From NCBI RefSeq assembly GCF_003259335.1, contig NZ_QLLL01000009.1, positions 186,001 through 250,000 of the forward strand: a stretch of DNA of 64,000 nt, written 5' to 3'. Both the position numbers and the translations under genes were made by a program. Below the pieces are notes generated by a model, which ran no database searches, was not told the origin of the DNA, and saw nothing but the letters and a program-made list of their open reading frames with translations. Numbering within the stretch: position 1 is the stretch's first letter; each line of letters opens with the position of its first letter. Shown one piece after another: positions 31,761-39,814 of the stretch. The DNA comes from Chitinophaga skermanii (GTDB lineage: Bacteria; Bacteroidota; Bacteroidia; Chitinophagales; Chitinophagaceae).

Positions 31761-32888
31761 ATGGTTCCAATACAAATGGTTGATCTGAAACGCCAGTACG
31801 CGAAGATAAAGTCACAAATTGATGCAGGCATGCAAGAAGTACTGGAAAGCGCTGCTTTTATTAATGGCGCACCTGTGCAGTTGTTCGGTAAAGAACTAGA
31901 AGCTTACCTGGGTATTAAACACGTTATCAATTGCGCGAATGGTACCGATGCCCTCCAAATTGCTATGATGGCCGCCGGTTTACAACCGGGCGACGAGGTT
32001 ATTACCCCTTCTTTCACTTTTATCGCAACGGCAGAAGTGATCGCCTTGTTGAACTTGAAACCGGTGTTCGTGGATATCGACCCTCAAACTTATTGCATCG
32101 ATCCTACTAAGATCGAAGCTGCTATAACACCGAAAACAAAAGCAATTGTTCCGGTACACTTATACGGTCATGTTTGCGATATGGATGCTATTATGGAAGT
32201 AGCCAACAAACACAATTTGCTGGTTATCGAAGATAATGCACAAGCCATTGGCGGTACTTATACCGGTAAAGATGGCGTAACAAGAAAAGCAGGTACAATC
32301 GGTCATATTGGCTGTACTTCTTTCTTCCCTTCTAAAAACTTGGGTTGCTATGGCGACGGTGGTGCTTTATTCACCAACGACGATGCAATGGCAGCACAAA
32401 TTAGAATGGTGGCTAACCATGGTCAATCTGCCCGTTACTACCACGATGTAGTAGGTGTAAACTCTCGTTTAGATACCTTGCAAGCAGTGGTATTACGTGT
32501 GAAATTGCCTTTGTTAGACGAGTACATCAATGCTCGCAGGAAAGTTGCTGATGCCTACGATGCAGCTTTTGCGAACCACCCACAAATTACAACGCCATTT
32601 AGAGCACCTTATAGCTATCATGTTTTCCACCAATACACCCTACAAATCGAGAATGTAGATAGAAATGCATTCGTGGCTTACTTAGCCGAAAAAGGGGTAC
32701 CGGCTATGATTTACTACCCTGTGCCAGCACACAAACAAAAAATGTTCGCAGCATTTGGTAGCGACGAATTCAACTTGCCAATCACCGATGAATTAACAAC
32801 GAAAGTAATTTCCTTACCGATACACACTGAAATGGATGATGACCAACTGCGTCACATCATAGAATCTGTTCTATCATACTTAAAATAA
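31761..32888 (+). CDS. DegT/DnrJ/EryC1/StrS-family sugar aminotransferase
   Basis: The 375-aa PLP enzyme aminates a keto sugar nucleotide. The opening MVPIQMVDLKRQYAKIKSQID matches the WbpE/WecE branch. PLP-binding features are NGTDALQIAMMA, EDNAQAIGGTY and the Schiff-base lysine in SFFPSKNLGCYGDGGA. The C-terminal arginine region (GVPAMIYYPVPAHKQ) is also typical. It is first in the sugar block, with a -7-like TAAATTTG at 31724-31731, and ugd starts only seven bases after its stop. The product sugar is not certain. Confidence 0.88.
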   Translation: MVPIQMVDLKRQYAKIKSQIDAGMQEVLESAAFINGAPVQLFGKELEAYLGIKHVINCANGTDALQIAMMAAGLQPGDEVITPSFTFIATAEVIALLNLKPVFVDIDPQTYCIDPTKIEAAITPKTKAIVPVHLYGHVCDMDAIMEVANKHNLLVIEDNAQAIGGTYTGKDGVTRKAGTIGHIGCTSFFPSKNLGCYGDGGALFTNDDAMAAQIRMVANHGQSARYYHDVVGVNSRLDTLQAVVLRVKLPLLDEYINARRKVADAYDAAFANHPQITTPFRAPYSYHVFHQYTLQIENVDRNAFVAYLAEKGVPAMIYYPVPAHKQKMFAAFGSDEFNLPITDELTTKVISLPIHTEMDDDQLRHIIESVLSYLK

Positions 32889-32895
32889 CCCCCTT

Positions 32896-34209
32896 ATGAA
32901 GATTTCAGTAGTGGGAACCGGTTATGTAGGTTTAGTAACCGGGACCTGTTTTGCCGAAACGGGCAATGACGTAGTTTGTGTAGATATTGATGCCAACAAA
33001 GTAAAAAAACTATCTAGCGGCCAAGTAACTATTTACGAGCCAGGATTAGAAAAGCTTTTTGAACGTAACCTCAAAGAAGGCCGACTACACTTTACCACCA
33101 ACTTGGCAGAAGGCATTGCCGATGCACAAGTTATTTTCTTAGCATTACCAACCCCTCCGGGTGAAGATGGTTCTGCGGATCTCTCTTATATTTTGGGAGT
33201 GGCAGAGCAATTGGGTAAAATATTAACAGATTACAAAGTAATCGTTGATAAAAGTACCGTTCCTGTAGGTACAGCGGAAAAAGTACGCGCAGTAATTGCC
33301 AAACATTGTAAAGTTCCGTTCGATGTAGTGTCGAACCCAGAATTCTTACGTGAAGGTGTTGCTGTTGACGATTTCATGAAACCAGACCGCGTGGTAATTG
33401 GTACTGAAAGCGAAAGAGCACGTAAAATCATGGGCGATTTATACGCTCCTTACGTTCGCCAAGGTAACCCAGTGATCTATATGGACGAGAAATCGGCTGA
33501 ATTAACGAAGTACGCTGCGAACTCATTCTTAGCGACTAAAATCTCTTTCATGAACGAAATCGCCATCCTTTGCGAAAAATTAGGCGCGGATGTAGACATG
33601 GTTCGTAGAGGTATTGGTAGCGACGAGCGTATTGGTAAACGCTTTTTATTCCCGGGCATAGGTTACGGTGGCAGCTGTTTCCCTAAAGACGTGCAAGCGT
33701 TGGTGAAATCTTCAGAAGAGGTAAGTTACGACTTCAAAATATTGAACGCGGTAATGGATGTGAACGAGAAGCAAAAATTGTTCTTATTGCCGAAGATTGA
33801 AGCGTATTTTAATAACGACTTAAAAGGGAAGCATTTCGCATTGTGGGGTTTAGCCTTCAAGCCGAATACCGACGATATCCGCGAGGCTCCTGCTTTATAC
33901 ATCATTGAGGCGTTAACGAAAGCTGGCGCTACAGTAAGTGTATTTGATCCCGAAGCAATGCCGAATGTACGAGGTGTTGTGGGTGATATTGTTACTTACG
34001 CCGAACATCAATACGATAGTTTAGAAAACGCTGATGCGCTGATCATTGCAACGGAATGGAGTGTTTTCAGAACGCCTGATTTCGATAAAATTAAATCGTC
34101 ATTGAAAAACCAAGTTATTTTCGACGGTAGAAACTTGTTTGAAGTGAGCCGTATGCAAGAACTGGGTTTCCATTACGAAAGTGTTGGACGCACACCTGTA
34201 AACCTTTAA
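32896..34209 (+). CDS. ugd: UDP-glucose 6-dehydrogenase
   Basis: Ugd oxidises UDP-glucose to UDP-glucuronate with two NAD+. The 437-aa chain has the Rossmann start MKISVVGTGYVGLVTGTCFA, a VVIDKSTVPVGTAEKV-type segment (here VDKSTVPVG), NPEFLREGVAVDDF, and the catalytic cysteine in GIGYGGSCFPKDVQAL. The central KFAANSF-like motif is KYAANSFLATKISFMNEIA. It is followed by a UDP-glucuronate decarboxylase, so the pair gives UDP-xylose or an intermediate. Confidence 0.96.
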   Translation: MKISVVGTGYVGLVTGTCFAETGNDVVCVDIDANKVKKLSSGQVTIYEPGLEKLFERNLKEGRLHFTTNLAEGIADAQVIFLALPTPPGEDGSADLSYILGVAEQLGKILTDYKVIVDKSTVPVGTAEKVRAVIAKHCKVPFDVVSNPEFLREGVAVDDFMKPDRVVIGTESERARKIMGDLYAPYVRQGNPVIYMDEKSAELTKYAANSFLATKISFMNEIAILCEKLGADVDMVRRGIGSDERIGKRFLFPGIGYGGSCFPKDVQALVKSSEEVSYDFKILNAVMDVNEKQKLFLLPKIEAYFNNDLKGKHFALWGLAFKPNTDDIREAPALYIIEALTKAGATVSVFDPEAMPNVRGVVGDIVTYAEHQYDSLENADALIIATEWSVFRTPDFDKIKSSLKNQVIFDGRNLFEVSRMQELGFHYESVGRTPVNL

Positions 34210-34221
34210 TTTCTACTTGCT

Positions 34222-35166
34222 ATGAGTAAAAAACGCATCTTGATCACCGGCGCCGCAGGTTTCCTCGGTTCGCATTTGTGTGATCGCTTTATCAAAGAAG
34301 GTTACCATGTTATTGGTATGGATAACTTCTCTACAGGTAATGCAAAAAATATTGAACACCTATTCCCCTTAGAGAGCTTCGAATTCTATCATCATGATGT
34401 AACGAAATTCGTGCATATCCCTGGTGAATTGGATTATATTCTTCACTTCGCATCACCGGCAAGCCCTATCGATTATTTAAAAATGCCGATCCAAACATTG
34501 AAAGTGGGTTCATTAGGAACACACAACTTGTTAGGCTTGGCGAAAGCGAAAAAGGCACGCATCTTAGTGGCTTCTACTTCCGAGGTATACGGTGATCCTT
34601 TGGTACACCCGCAAACGGAAGAGTATTGGGGTAACGTAAACCCAGTAGGCCCAAGAGGCGTATACGATGAAGCAAAACGATTCATGGAATCGATCACCAT
34701 GGCTTACCACAATTTCCACGGTGTAGAAACAAGAATCATCCGCATCTTCAATACATACGGTCCACGCATGCGACTCGATGATGGTAGAGCATTGCCTGCT
34801 TTCATGAGCCAAGCATTAACCGGACAGGATTTAACAGTATTTGGCGACGGTTCTCAAACCCGCTCTTTCTGTTATGTAGCCGATTTAGTGGAAGGTATCT
34901 ACCGCTTATTGCTCAGCGATTATCATTTGCCGGTAAACATCGGTAACCCAAGCGAAATCACCCTGCTACAATTCGCAGAAGAGATCTTAGCATTAACAGG
35001 GGCCGATCAAAAAATCGTTTTCCAAGCACTGCCTAAAGACGATCCGAAACAACGCAAACCTGATATCACGAAAGCAAAAGAAATCCTTGGCTGGGAACCG
35101 AAAGTCGACCGCCAAGAAGGTCTAAAAATTACCTACGAGTACTTTAAACAAGCACTCAAAAAATAA
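34222..35166 (+). CDS. UDP-glucuronate decarboxylase (UDP-xylose synthase type)
   Basis: The 314-aa extended-SDR protein has GAAGFLGSHLCDRF at the N-terminus and the signature YWGNVNPVGPRGVYDEAKRF with catalytic Tyr and Lys (YDEAK), which is diagnostic of UDP-glucuronate decarboxylases. It also shows RIFNTYGPRMRLDDGR. It converts UDP-glucuronate to UDP-xylose with internal NAD+. The gene lies 12 bases after ugd, which makes its substrate. The strong hairpin just after its stop ends the first part of the block. Confidence 0.93.
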   Translation: MSKKRILITGAAGFLGSHLCDRFIKEGYHVIGMDNFSTGNAKNIEHLFPLESFEFYHHDVTKFVHIPGELDYILHFASPASPIDYLKMPIQTLKVGSLGTHNLLGLAKAKKARILVASTSEVYGDPLVHPQTEEYWGNVNPVGPRGVYDEAKRFMESITMAYHNFHGVETRIIRIFNTYGPRMRLDDGRALPAFMSQALTGQDLTVFGDGSQTRSFCYVADLVEGIYRLLLSDYHLPVNIGNPSEITLLQFAEEILALTGADQKIVFQALPKDDPKQRKPDITKAKEILGWEPKVDRQEGLKITYEYFKQALKK

Positions 35167-35167
35167 A

Positions 35168-35209
35168 ACACAACTGGCCGGCAATCCTCAAATTTGTCGG
35201 CCATTGTTT
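35168..35209 (+). terminator. intrinsic terminator within the sugar block
   Basis: TGGCCGGCAA pairs with TTGTCGGCCA (one G-U) and is extended by outer ACAA/TTGT, followed by a T-rich tail. It probably lowers read-through from ugd/UXS into rfbB. Confidence 0.7.
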
Positions 35210-35243
35210 CTTATAAAGAACCATATTCTAACCAGTAATAGAT

Positions 35244-36299
35244 ATGAAGAAGAAATTGTTGATAACCGGTGGTGCCGGCTTTATCGGTTCGCACGTCGTA
35301 AGATTATTTGTGAATAAATATCCCGACTATAGCATCTTCAACCTCGATGCATTAACCTATGCAGGTAACTTGGAAAACTTGAAAGATGTTGACCAAGCTC
35401 CGAATTATACTTTCGTGAAAGGCGATATCACCGACGAAACTTTTATCAACAAATTATTTGAAGATCAACAATTCGACGGGGTTATCCATCTCGCGGCTGA
35501 AAGCCATGTTGACCGTTCTATCCTCGACCCGTTGGCCTTCATTAAAACCAACGTACTAGGTACTGCCATCTTATTAAATGCTGCGCGCAAAATTTGGAAA
35601 GACAATAGCGAGGGCAAACGTTTCTACCATGTGTCGACCGACGAAGTGTACGGCACATTAGGAGAAGAAGGCCTATTCACAGAAGAAACCGCCTACGATC
35701 CACGCTCTCCTTACTCAGCATCCAAAGCTAGCTCCGACCACTTTGTTCGCGCTTATTATCATACCTACCATTTACCGGTGGTGTTATCGAACTGCTCTAA
35801 TAACTACGGTTCTAACCACTTCCCGGAAAAATTAATTCCTTTAGCCATCCACAACATCAAGAACAACAAACCTGTTCCCGTATATGGCAAAGGCGAAAAC
35901 GTACGCGACTGGCTGTTTGTAGAAGATCATGCCCGTGCTATTGATACTATTTTCCACGATGGTAAAACCGGCGAAACCTATAATATCGGCGGCTTCAACG
36001 AATGGAAAAACATCGATCTCATTCACTTGCTTTGCAAGGTTATGGACGAGAAATTGGGGCGCGAACCCGGTACATCCGCTCAACTCATTACCTTCGTAAA
36101 AGACCGTGCCGGCCACGATCTCCGCTATGCTATTGATGCTACCAAGCTGAACAAAGAACTCGGCTGGGCACCTTCCTTGCAATTTGAAGAAGGTTTAGAG
36201 AAAACAGTCGATTGGTACTTAGCTAACCAAGAATGGCTCGACCACGTTACGAGCGGCACCTACAAACAATACTACGAAACGCAATACGAACAACGATAA
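35244..36299 (+). CDS. rfbB: dTDP-glucose 4,6-dehydratase
   Basis: RfbB makes dTDP-4-keto-6-deoxyglucose on the way to dTDP-L-rhamnose. The 351-aa chain has GGAGFIGSHVVRLFVNKYPD, the AAESHVDRSI block, STDEVYG, and the YSASKASSDHFVRAY catalytic segment, then SNNYGSNHFPEKLIPL. All family residues are present. The gene starts after the terminator at 35168-35209, with rfbC 24 bases downstream. Confidence 0.97.
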   Translation: MKKKLLITGGAGFIGSHVVRLFVNKYPDYSIFNLDALTYAGNLENLKDVDQAPNYTFVKGDITDETFINKLFEDQQFDGVIHLAAESHVDRSILDPLAFIKTNVLGTAILLNAARKIWKDNSEGKRFYHVSTDEVYGTLGEEGLFTEETAYDPRSPYSASKASSDHFVRAYYHTYHLPVVLSNCSNNYGSNHFPEKLIPLAIHNIKNNKPVPVYGKGENVRDWLFVEDHARAIDTIFHDGKTGETYNIGGFNEWKNIDLIHLLCKVMDEKLGREPGTSAQLITFVKDRAGHDLRYAIDATKLNKELGWAPSLQFEEGLEKTVDWYLANQEWLDHVTSGTYKQYYETQYEQR

Positions 36300-36323
36300 C
36301 TGAATATTTCAAACCTGCTAGCA

Positions 36324-36887
36324 ATGCCGTTTACACAAACAGGAATACCCGACTTATTGATTTATGAACCGCGCGTGTTCCCCGATAGTCGTGGCTATTT
36401 CTTCGAAAGCTATAATTACAATACGTTCTTGGCAGAGGGCGTTGACATAAAATTTGTGCAAGACAACCAAGCACGCTCTACATTTGGCGTATTACGCGGC
36501 TTGCATTTCCAACAAGAACCCTATGCACAAACAAAATTGATCCGTGCATTGGAAGGGAAAATTTTAGATGTGGTGGTAGATATCCGCAAAGGTTCTCCTA
36601 CTTACGGTAAGGTATTCTCGATCGAGTTATCAGCAGAAAATAAATTACAATTACTCGTACCGAAAGGTTTTGCCCATGGTTATTCCGTACTTAGTGAAAC
36701 TGCCGAAGTAATGTATAAATGTGATAACTTTTATCACAAACCCAGCGAAGGCGGCATTATCTATAACGACCCAGCTTTGAACATTGATTGGGGATTCGAT
36801 CTTTCGCTGGCACAAGTATCTGAAAAAGATGTTGTGTTACCTACTTTAGAAAATTGTGTACATAATTTCGTTTACAACGCTCAATAA
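36324..36887 (+). CDS. rfbC: dTDP-4-dehydrorhamnose 3,5-epimerase
   Basis: The 187-aa cupin-fold enzyme epimerises the keto sugar at C3 and C5. Markers are VFPDSRGYFFESYN, the active-site His in LRGLHFQQEPYAQTKLIR, the DVVVDIRKGSPTYGK strand, and PKGFAHGYSVLSETAEVMYKC with its catalytic Tyr region. It lies between rfbB and rfbD in the standard order B-C-D with short gaps. Confidence 0.97.
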   Translation: MPFTQTGIPDLLIYEPRVFPDSRGYFFESYNYNTFLAEGVDIKFVQDNQARSTFGVLRGLHFQQEPYAQTKLIRALEGKILDVVVDIRKGSPTYGKVFSIELSAENKLQLLVPKGFAHGYSVLSETAEVMYKCDNFYHKPSEGGIIYNDPALNIDWGFDLSLAQVSEKDVVLPTLENCVHNFVYNAQ

Positions 36888-36892
36888 ATCTC

Positions 36893-37756
36893 ATGGAAAA
36901 TATTCTCGTAACCGGCGGTTATGGCCAATTGGGCCAAACGTTCCAGGCATTAGCCGGCCGCTACCCGCAATACAATTTTACATTTACCGACGTTGAACAG
37001 CTTGATATTACCAATCAAGATGCTGTGAATGCTTTTTTGGCAGGTGGTCAATTTGCTTACTTGATCAATTGCGCGGCCTATACAGCTGTAGATAAAGCTG
37101 AAACTGAAGAAGAAATAGCGTTTAAACTAAACTTCGAAGCCACCTTGTATTTAGCAGAAGCTTGTGCAGCTAATAACACGCAGCTTATCCACGTTTCTAC
37201 CGATTACGTATTCGATGGTAAAGCCAACAAACCTTATAAAGAAACCGAAGAAGCCAGTCCTAATAGCGTATACGGTGCCTCTAAAGCCCGCGGCGAAGCC
37301 GTGGCATTAGGTAGCGACCCACGCTCTATTGTGCTGCGTACTTCTTGGCTTTATTCTAATTACGGTGTAAACTTCGCTAACAGAATGCAACAACTTATGG
37401 CTGAACGCAACGAGTTAAACATTGTATTCGACCAAGTAGGTACACCTACTTATGCCGGCGATTTAGCCCAAGCGATTATGGCCATCATCGAAACCGTTAG
37501 TGTAAACCGCGATCACCAACTGGGTGGCGTGTACCATTTCAGCAATGAAGGAGTTGCCTCTTGGTTCGATTTCGCATATGCAATTAAGGAATTAACAGGT
37601 GCTGCCTGCGAAGTATTCCCTATTACATCGGAAGCATACCCTACCCCGGCACAGCGCCCTACTTATAGTGTATTAAACAAAACAAAAATCAAGGAAACGT
37701 TCGGTATCAAAATTCCTTATTGGAAAGAGAGCTTAAGAACTTGCCTAGGTAAATAA
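36893..37756 (+). CDS. rfbD: dTDP-4-dehydrorhamnose reductase
   Basis: The 287-aa SDR reduces dTDP-4-keto-L-rhamnose to dTDP-L-rhamnose. It starts MENILVTGGYGQLGQTFQAL (GxxGxxG), has DVEQLDITNQDAV, NCAAYTAVDKAE, STDYVFDGKANKPY and the YGASKARGE catalytic lysine. It is the last gene of the rhamnose set. rfbA (glucose-1-phosphate thymidylyltransferase), the first enzyme of the pathway, is not in the window. Confidence 0.96.
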   Translation: MENILVTGGYGQLGQTFQALAGRYPQYNFTFTDVEQLDITNQDAVNAFLAGGQFAYLINCAAYTAVDKAETEEEIAFKLNFEATLYLAEACAANNTQLIHVSTDYVFDGKANKPYKETEEASPNSVYGASKARGEAVALGSDPRSIVLRTSWLYSNYGVNFANRMQQLMAERNELNIVFDQVGTPTYAGDLAQAIMAIIETVSVNRDHQLGGVYHFSNEGVASWFDFAYAIKELTGAACEVFPITSEAYPTPAQRPTYSVLNKTKIKETFGIKIPYWKESLRTCLGK

Positions 37757-37774
37757 ATAATAGCCTTATTTCTT

Positions 37775-38458
37775 TTAGATCGATGGCGGGGTTGTAGGTG
37801 AAGATTCGCTTACAATTCTGCCATCTTTCATAATTAGCTGGCGGGTACTCATACGTGCTAAATCTTCATTGTGGGTAACAATAACGAAGGTTTGATCTAA
37901 TTTTTGACTGAGGGAAATGAATAATTCGTGGAGTTCACGGGCATTTTTCGAGTCGAGGTTGCCCGTTGGTTCATCGGCGAGAACGATTTTTGGGTTATTT
38001 ATAAGGGCTCTTGCCACGGCTACGCGTTGTGCTTCGCCACCGGATAATTGGGAAGGCCTGTGGTCCATCCTATCCTTTAATCCCAAAATTTCGAGCAAAT
38101 ACATAGCCCTTTCTTTCACTTCTTCTTTCTTGGAACCTTTGATATACCCCGGGATACAAACATTCTCTAAGGCCGAGAATTCGGGTAATAAATGGTGGAA
38201 CTGGAAAATAAATCCCATGTTCCGGTTCCTAAAATCGGCTAACTTATTGCCTTTCAGGGCTGTAATATTGACATCCCCCAACCATACTTCGCCGCCTGTG
38301 GGTCTGTCTAAGGTCCCTAAAATATGCAGTAATGTACTCTTGCCTGCACCCGACGAGCCCACGATGGTCACTATTTCACCTTTACTGACAATAATGTCAA
38401 CTCCCTTTAAAACGGGCAGATTGGAATAATTTTTGGTGAGACCGTGTGCAGTAAGCAT
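37775..38458 (-). CDS. ABC transporter ATP-binding protein, LolD-like
   Basis: The 227-aa ATPase has Walker A GSSGAGKS near 38, the MacB/LolD-type signature LSGGEAQRVAVARAL, and Walker B IVLADEPTGNLDS with a switch HNEDLA. This subfamily serves LolCE-like lipoprotein release or MacB-type efflux. No membrane partner is in the window, so LolD is the favoured but not proven choice. It converges on rfbD across about 18 bases. Confidence 0.88.
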   Translation of the reverse strand: MLTAHGLTKNYSNLPVLKGVDIIVSKGEIVTIVGSSGAGKSTLLHILGTLDRPTGGEVWLGDVNITALKGNKLADFRNRNMGFIFQFHHLLPEFSALENVCIPGYIKGSKKEEVKERAMYLLEILGLKDRMDHRPSQLSGGEAQRVAVARALINNPKIVLADEPTGNLDSKNARELHELFISLSQKLDQTFVIVTHNEDLARMSTRQLIMKDGRIVSESSPTTPPSI

Positions 38459-38495
38459 AAGTATTTAATGTAATTAACCGTTAAAATAGTAAACG

Positions 38496-38525
38496 TTGTT
38501 TATTTCAAATTAAATAATACTTTTG
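38496..38525 (+). promoter_or_regulatory. promoter of the DUF2795-like gene
   Basis: TTG at 38496 lies 22 bases before TACTTTTG at 38518-38525 (TAnnTTTG), 32 bases ahead of the ATG. Confidence 0.55.
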
Positions 38526-38557
38526 CGAAAAATTAGAAAAGTAAAACTTTTAATACG

Positions 38558-38779
38558 ATGTACTGGACTTTAGAATTAGCTTCTTACTTGGAGGATGCTC
38601 CATGGCCGGCTACCAAAGACGAACTCATTGACTACGCCATCCGTTCCGGTGCACCTATCGAAGTGATCGAAAACTTGCAGGAACTGGAAGACGAGGGAGA
38701 AATTTATGAAGGTATTGAAGACATTTGGTCTGATTATCCTTCACAAGACGATTTCTTCTTTAACGAAGATGAATATTAA
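38558..38779 (+). CDS. small acidic protein, DUF2795-like
   Basis: The 73-aa protein MYWTLELASYLEDAPWPATK ... DEGEIYEGIEDIWSDYPSQD is very acidic and conserved with nearly this sequence across Bacteroidota, where it is called DUF2795. The motif LASYLEDAPWPATKDELIDYA recalls the DUF2795 helix-turn pair. Function unknown. It has its own promoter and a strong terminator, so it is a stand-alone, probably well expressed gene. Confidence 0.85.
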   Translation: MYWTLELASYLEDAPWPATKDELIDYAIRSGAPIEVIENLQELEDEGEIYEGIEDIWSDYPSQDDFFFNEDEY

Positions 38780-38841
38780 TATTCGTCTTTAGTCTTTGGA
38801 AAGACGCCCCAGCATAGTTCCTTATGCTCTAAAAAAATTTA

Positions 38842-38872
38842 CCGTCTCTACAATGTAGAGACGGCTTTTTTA
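38842..38872 (+). terminator. intrinsic terminator
   Basis: CCGTCTCTAC pairs perfectly with GTAGAGACGG around AAT and is followed by C-T6-A-T, about 60 bases after the small acidic gene. It also faces the end of fabI. Confidence 0.9.
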
Positions 38873-38898
38873 TTTGTACACGTTTTCGTGTGAAAGTA

Positions 38899-39714
38899 TT
38901 ATTCAGACGCCATTTTCTCAGCAACCGGTAAAGAAATACCCATTGAAGAGAAACCACCGTCGTGGTAAAGGTTCTGCATCGTTACCATGCGCGTTAAGTC
39001 GGAGAATAAAGTCACCGTGTAATCAGCACATTGGTCAGCAGAAGCATTGCCTAATGGGCTCATTTGGTCTGCGTAGTTCACGAAGCCATCGAAACCTTTA
39101 ACGCCGCTACCTGCAGTTGTTCTAACTGGAGATTGAGAGATGGTATTGATTCTCACTTTGTTTTTAACACCATAGTGGTAACCGAAGCTACGTGCGATTG
39201 ATTCCAACATAGCTTTAGCATCTGCCATTTCGCTATAATCAGGGAATACACGTTGTGCCGCGATGTAAGTAAGTGCTACTACTGAACCGTATTCAGAGAT
39301 CGCATCCAATTTATAAGCAGTTTGTAATACACGGTGTAATGACAAAGCTGAAATATCCATTGTTTTTTGCGTGAAGTCGTAGTTCAAATCCGTGTAAGGA
39401 TTGCCTTTACGCATATTGATACTCATACCAACAGAGTGTAAAACGAAGTCAACTTGACCACCGAAATGCTCCATAGATTTCGTGAACAAATTGTTCAAAT
39501 CGTCCATATTGGTAACATCGGCAGGGATAACCGGCGCGTTACATTCTTCTGCTAGCTTCTTAATTTCGCCCATGCGCAATGCAATTGGAGCGTTGGTAAG
39601 TACGATCTGTGCACCTTGTTCCACACAACGCTTAGCTGTTTTCCAGGCAATGGATTTTTCATCCAATGCACCAAAGATGATGCCTTTCTTACCTTGTAAT
39701 AAGTTTTGAGCCAT
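38899..39714 (-). CDS. fabI: enoyl-[acyl-carrier-protein] reductase (NADH)
   Basis: FabI reduces enoyl-ACP in fatty-acid elongation. The start is the ATG at 39714 (MAQNLLQGKKGIIFGALDEK); the frame extends upstream only to a TTG inside the promoter. The 271-aa chain has GIIFGALDEKSIAWK, the HSVGMSINMRKGNPYTDL region and the FabI catalytic arrangement Y-x6-K around SEMADAKAMLES. It ends with LYHDGGFSSMGIS. Length is slightly over the E. coli form. Confidence 0.94.
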   Translation of the reverse strand: MAQNLLQGKKGIIFGALDEKSIAWKTAKRCVEQGAQIVLTNAPIALRMGEIKKLAEECNAPVIPADVTNMDDLNNLFTKSMEHFGGQVDFVLHSVGMSINMRKGNPYTDLNYDFTQKTMDISALSLHRVLQTAYKLDAISEYGSVVALTYIAAQRVFPDYSEMADAKAMLESIARSFGYHYGVKNKVRINTISQSPVRTTAGSGVKGFDGFVNYADQMSPLGNASADQCADYTVTLFSDLTRMVTMQNLYHDGGFSSMGISLPVAEKMASE

Positions 39715-39729
39715 TGATCTAAATTTTGG

Positions 39730-39761
39730 CAAAAATAGTTGTTAAAGTCGAATTTCTAAAG
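39730..39761 (-). promoter_or_regulatory. promoter of fabI
   Basis: On the minus strand TATTTTTG (TAnnTTTG, 39737-39730) is preceded about 23 bases upstream by TTTAG in place of TTTG. The leader to the ATG at 39714 would be about 10 bases. Confidence 0.45.
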
Positions 39762-39814
39762 TTGAAAAATCCTTATATGTTTTATAGTCAAGTTTTTGAC
39801 TACGTTACATGGGC

